In this document: positions 7,718-10,494 of the stretch, in pieces | How the letters are laid out: each line of letters begins with the position of its first letter | Numbering within the stretch: the stretch's first letter is position 1 | Assembly: GCA_023453665.1 (NCBI GenBank) | Contig: JAEXTA010000159.1 | Coordinates: 1-10,494 of the forward strand | DNA from: Bacteroidota bacterium | GTDB lineage: Bacteria; Bacteroidota; Ignavibacteria; Ignavibacteriales; Ignavibacteriaceae | Reading direction: 5' to 3' | Length of the DNA: 10,494 bases | The notes under the pieces: model-generated | Databases searched by the model: none | What the model saw: only the letters and a program-made list of their open reading frames with translations | Told to the model about the DNA's origin: nothing | Position numbers and translations under genes: made by a program

Positions 7718-8649
7718 CACAATTTACCGGATTCATAATTTTTTTTGGAAAGTAGAATCGCACCATACTCCGGGGGATGTTCTGCATTTAATATTTTTAT
7801 ATGCGGGAAATGATTTTTAATTTTTTCTTTAAGTAATGTTGAATAAAAGTTTTCAGTCGAGATCAGACTTCCAATGAAAGATATCTCCATTGTTTTTGAT
7901 TTTAATAAATCAAGAAAAGCCTGAATGTGTTTTATCAGTTCGTCACTTTCGACTTCAAGAATTTTTATTGCATCAATATTATTCTCTTCTGCTGCTTTAA
8001 TAACTAATGGAGCCAGTTCCTGGATTTCGATATTACCTGAATAAACTTTTTTAATGAGAGTGTTAGAATCAGAGATATGAAAAGTGTCTGAAATTAATTT
8101 GTCCAGTTGTGATTTTGTTTTTCTCCCGTCAAGTGTATGAGAAAAGAACTGCAATGCTTTTCTTCCGATTGAATAACCGCCGCCTTCATCTCCCAGAATT
8201 TTTCCAAATCCCCCAACTCTAAAAAAATTATCATTAACATCTTTGCCAAATAAAATCGAGCCGGTTCCGGCGATAAGTATTGCCCCAGCTCTTCCGGATA
8301 ATGCTCCTTCCAAAGCAATGACAGCATCTGTTACAATTGAAATGAAGAATTTTTTTCTATATCTATTAGAAAGAGATTGAAGCAAATGATTTTTTAACTT
8401 TTCGCATTCATCTATTCTGCCGGCTCCCGCAAGCCCCGCAACGATTGAAACTTCTGAAATTTCATCCCTACTGATTTTGCTGAAACTCTCTTCAACTATT
8501 TCAGTGATAATCTGTGAAACCGCTGCGGTCCCGAGTGAAGTTAAATTCGTTGGTTTATGAACAGAGGTGTAAAGCGTTTTAAAATTTTCTTCTGTAACAA
8601 GACACTCAGTTTTGGTCCCGCCGCCGTCAATTCCGATAAAAATTTTCAT
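7717..8649 (-). CDS. BadF/BadG-family amino-sugar kinase (N-acetylglucosamine / N-acetylmuramate kinase-like)
   Basis: A 310-residue cytosolic ASKHA-fold kinase, expected to phosphorylate GlcNAc and/or MurNAc with ATP. Motifs in order: PHOSPHATE-1 loop GIDGGGTKTE (Asp8); KPTNL; GLAGAGR at 72-78; IVTDAVIALEGA with probable catalytic base Asp108; PHOSPHATE-2/adenosine motif LIAGTGSI at 125-132; GDEGGGYSIGRKAL at 153-166; and terminal HPPEYGAILL at 291-300. The length fits NAGK and Clostridium MurK, which accepts both sugars. It is the first gene of the operon and its stop overlaps the permease start, implying translational coupling. No Shine-Dalgarno is seen before the ATG; the upstream bases are A/T rich. 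Specificity between GlcNAc, MurNAc and glucosamine cannot be told from the sequence. Confidence 0.88.
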   Translation of the reverse strand: MKIFIGIDGGGTKTECLVTEENFKTLYTSVHKPTNLTSLGTAAVSQIITEIVEESFSKISRDEISEVSIVAGLAGAGRIDECEKLKNHLLQSLSNRYRKKFFISIVTDAVIALEGALSGRAGAILIAGTGSILFGKDVNDNFFRVGGFGKILGDEGGGYSIGRKALQFFSHTLDGRKTKSQLDKLISDTFHISDSNTLIKKVYSGNIEIQELAPLVIKAAEENNIDAIKILEVESDELIKHIQAFLDLLKSKTMEISFIGSLISTENFYSTLLKEKIKNHFPHIKILNAEHPPEYGAILLSKKNYESGKL

Positions 8650-8781
8650 ATCATAATTTGCTTTTATTATGTTTATAAAATAGAAAAAAAGATAAACGCT
8701 TAAAACAGTATCGGGTGAATATTTAGCTGTTCTCTTTGCATAAATTTTTAATTATTTTAACAGCAAATAAGAGAGAGAGTG
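8650..8781. promoter_or_regulatory. Divergent intergenic region between the salvage operon and the PLP-enzyme gene
   Basis: These 132 bp must hold promoters for both the minus-strand operon and the plus-strand PLP-enzyme gene. The region is strongly AT rich with poly-A/T runs. On the plus strand, TTTG at 8735-8738 and TATTTTAA at 8753-8760 faintly resemble Bacteroidota -33/-7 boxes, but spacing and matches are poor. No strong operator palindrome is seen. A GAGAGAGAG ribosome-binding tract at 8771-8779 precedes the plus-strand start. Confidence 0.45.
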
Positions 8782-10284
8782 ATGAGTAATTTAGAACAAC
8801 ATTTTCAGCAGTTTCGTGAAAATACAATTGGAATTGACAAATCATTTGCAACCCCTTATGGTGAAATGAAAGTTATTTATGCTGATTGGATTGCCAGCGG
8901 AAGAATGTATGCCCCTATTGAAAAAAAACTGATTGAAACATTTGGTCCAATGGTTGGGAACACACATTCCGAATCAAGTATTACCGGAACTTCAATGACT
9001 CTCTCATATCATAATGCTCACAAAATAATCAAGCAGCATGTTAATGCCGGTCCCGATGACGTAATCATAACAGCAGGTTCGGGAATGACTGCGATGATAT
9101 GCAAGTTCCAGAGAATACTTGGTTTAAAAGTACCGGAACAATTAAAGGATTATCTTAACCTTCCCGAAGAATTACGCCCGATCGTTTTTGTTACGCATAT
9201 GGAACATCATTCAAACCAAACTACCTGGCTTGAGACTATTGCTGATGTGGTTGTCCTTAATCCAGATGATAGAGGTTTAGTAGATACTCACGAACTGGAA
9301 AAGGAACTCAGCAAACACAATAAACGAAAATTGAAAATCGGAGCTTTTACAGCTTGTTCAAATGTAACCGGAATTGAAACACCCTATCATAAGCTCGCAA
9401 AAATTATGCACGAAAACAGCGGGTATTGTTTTGTTGACTTCGCATGTTCGGCTCCTTATGTAAATATTGATATGCATCCTGCTGATCCACTTGAAAAACT
9501 TGATGCTATTTTCTTTTCTCCGCATAAATTTCTTGGAGGTCCGGGAACAGCAGGTGTGGTAATATTCGATTCAAAACTTTATAAGAACAAAGTGCCCGAT
9601 CTTCCCGGCGGAGGAACAGTTGACTGGACAAACCCGTGGGGTCAGCATAAGTTTGTGTCAAACATTGAAGCAAGAGAAGATGGAGGAACACCTGCTTTTC
9701 TTCAGACAATAAAAGCATCTTTGTGTATTAAGCTAAAAGATCAGATGGAAGTAAAAAAAATAAAAGAACGCGAAGAACATTTAGTTAAGATGGCATTCAG
9801 GGGATTAAGTCAGGTCAAAGGAATTCATATTCTTGCCGGACATATTGAAGAAAGACTCGGCGCAATTTCTTTTTATATCGATAAAATTCATTACAACCTT
9901 CTTGTAAAAATATTAAATGACAGGTTCGGAATTCAGGTAAGAGGCGGATGTTCCTGCGCGGGTACATATGGTCATTACCTTTTGCATGTTAGTCCGAGCC
10001 AATCCAAACAAATGACAGATAAAATTAACCAGGGTGACATATCAAGTAAGCTTGGCTGGGTAAGGATGTCTATTCATCCGACAATGACTGATGATGAATT
10101 ATTATTTATTGTTGACGCGATTAAAGATACAGTTAAAAATATTTCACTCTGGGATAGAGATTACAGGTATGACTCTTCTAAAAATGAATTTATAAATCTT
10201 CTTTCAAACGGTAAAGAAGAAGAAAAAATAAACGAATGGTTTACGCTGAACAATCTTGTACAATACACTATGATTGAAAAGTGA
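8782..10284 (+). CDS. Class V aminotransferase / cysteine desulfurase-like PLP enzyme
   Basis: A 500-residue fold-type I PLP enzyme related to SufS/CsdA cysteine desulfurases. Seen: the substrate-entry segment YADWIASGRMYAPIE; the PLP-stacking segment THMEHHSNQTTW (His142, His143); FVDFACSAPY with Asp219 for the pyridine nitrogen; and the Schiff-base lysine Lys249 in FFSPHKFLGGPGTAG. RGGCSCAGTYGHYLL at 388-402 places Cys392 where SufS carries its catalytic cysteine (HHCA), with another cysteine, Cys390, two residues before it. It is about 90 residues longer than SufS, with an insertion near 115-133 and a charged tail after 455. The ATG at 8782 is preferred; GTG at 8779 is also possible, both behind GAGAGAGAG. 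No suf or isc gene is adjacent, so the reaction (desulfurase, lyase or aminotransferase) is unresolved. Confidence 0.88.
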   Translation: MSNLEQHFQQFRENTIGIDKSFATPYGEMKVIYADWIASGRMYAPIEKKLIETFGPMVGNTHSESSITGTSMTLSYHNAHKIIKQHVNAGPDDVIITAGSGMTAMICKFQRILGLKVPEQLKDYLNLPEELRPIVFVTHMEHHSNQTTWLETIADVVVLNPDDRGLVDTHELEKELSKHNKRKLKIGAFTACSNVTGIETPYHKLAKIMHENSGYCFVDFACSAPYVNIDMHPADPLEKLDAIFFSPHKFLGGPGTAGVVIFDSKLYKNKVPDLPGGGTVDWTNPWGQHKFVSNIEAREDGGTPAFLQTIKASLCIKLKDQMEVKKIKEREEHLVKMAFRGLSQVKGIHILAGHIEERLGAISFYIDKIHYNLLVKILNDRFGIQVRGGCSCAGTYGHYLLHVSPSQSKQMTDKINQGDISSKLGWVRMSIHPTMTDDELLFIVDAIKDTVKNISLWDRDYRYDSSKNEFINLLSNGKEEEKINEWFTLNNLVQYTMIEK

Positions 10285-10364
10285 GATCAAACAAAAATAG
10301 TGTTTAGCTTATAATAGTTTTCCGGAATTCAGCTAACTATTCAGGATATAAATAGGAGGCTTAA
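10285..10364 (+). promoter_or_regulatory. Short intergenic region with TATAAT box, inverted repeat and strong Shine-Dalgarno
   Basis: An exact TATAAT lies at 10310-10315, without an obvious -35 box. AATAGTT (10313-10319) and AACTATT (10335-10341) form a perfect 7-bp inverted repeat around a 15-nt loop containing the palindrome TTCCGGAA. The repeat overlaps the putative -10, so it could be an operator or a weak hairpin ending the upstream transcript; no U-run follows. AGGAGG at 10354-10359 sits 5 nt before the next ATG and is the best ribosome site in the window. Confidence 0.4.
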
Positions 10365-10494
10365 ATGAAAACGATAGGCGCGTACGAAAAGTGCAAACTT
10401 TATATCGAATCACATTCCACACTTTCACCTGATTCAGAAAAACTACAATCTAAAAATCAACACCCATTTGTCACTATCTCTCGAGAAACCGGGG
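10365..10494 (+). CDS. Cytidylate kinase-like family protein, N-terminal fragment cut by window edge
   Basis: Only the first 43 codons are present. A leader of about 33 residues (MKTIGAYEKCKLYIESHS...) precedes PFVTISRETG, the start of the P-loop in cytidylate kinase-like (AAK26/Cytidylate_kin2) proteins, where ISREtGaGG is typical. The window ends just before the loop glycines. If the assignment holds, it is a P-loop nucleotide kinase of the CMP-kinase fold; these copies are common beside the canonical cmk and often have unknown substrates. The start is secure because of the AGGAGG at 10354-10359. Family recognition rests on one short motif. Confidence 0.65.
   Translation, partial: MKTIGAYEKCKLYIESHSTLSPDSEKLQSKNQHPFVTISRETG

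Noticed and set aside
8094..8327. A 77-codon frame inside the kinase gene
   Set aside because: It overlaps the kinase coding frame, where the ATP- and sugar-binding motifs are intact.

Overview
The window is an AT-rich, gene-dense chromosomal segment. Eight protein genes account for nearly all of it. Weak or absent Shine-Dalgarno sequences, a stand-alone PspC-domain protein, an AmpG/GH3/serine-hydrolase set like those of Bacteroidota, and a short-Q-loop cytochrome bd all suggest the Bacteroidota/Chlorobi/Ignavibacteria branch (FCB group). This placement is inferred from style and content, not from a marker gene. I see no rRNA, tRNA, CRISPR array, transposase or phage gene.

Left part (1-2709, all minus strand). 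cydA, the cytochrome bd oxidase subunit I, runs off the left edge and appears to start at a TTG codon. To its right is a 164-bp intergenic region holding short degenerate direct repeats and a perfect 8-bp palindrome; it looks like a dispersed repeat insertion. Next come an exported glucose/sorbosone dehydrogenase-family beta-propeller and, 31 bp upstream of it, a 63-residue PspC-domain membrane protein.

Centre (2832-8649, all minus strand). Four tightly packed genes form the likely operon. In transcription order they are a BadF-type N-acetylglucosamine/N-acetylmuramate kinase, an AmpG-like MFS permease carrying a periplasmic insertion of about 205 residues, an exported S12 (class C beta-lactamase-like) serine hydrolase, and an exported NagZ-type GH3 beta-N-acetylhexosaminidase. 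Junctions are overlaps of 1 nt and 8 nt and a gap of 10 nt. Together they read as a cell-wall (muropeptide) salvage pathway. The two hydrolases would cut muropeptides outside the cytoplasm, the permease would import the products, and the kinase would phosphorylate the amino sugar. The layout recalls the exported NagZ plus serine-hydrolase amidase pair of Bacillus, here joined to a Gram-negative-type permease.

Right part (8650-10494, plus strand). A divergent intergenic region leads into a 500-residue class V aminotransferase/cysteine-desulfurase-like PLP enzyme with an unusual Gly-Gly-Cys-Ser-Cys-Ala motif. After an 80-bp gap with an inverted repeat, a cytidylate kinase-like gene begins behind a consensus Shine-Dalgarno and is cut by the window edge.

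The strongest candidate for something new is the salvage operon, especially the permease's periplasmic domain. The other genes look like known families in ordinary settings.
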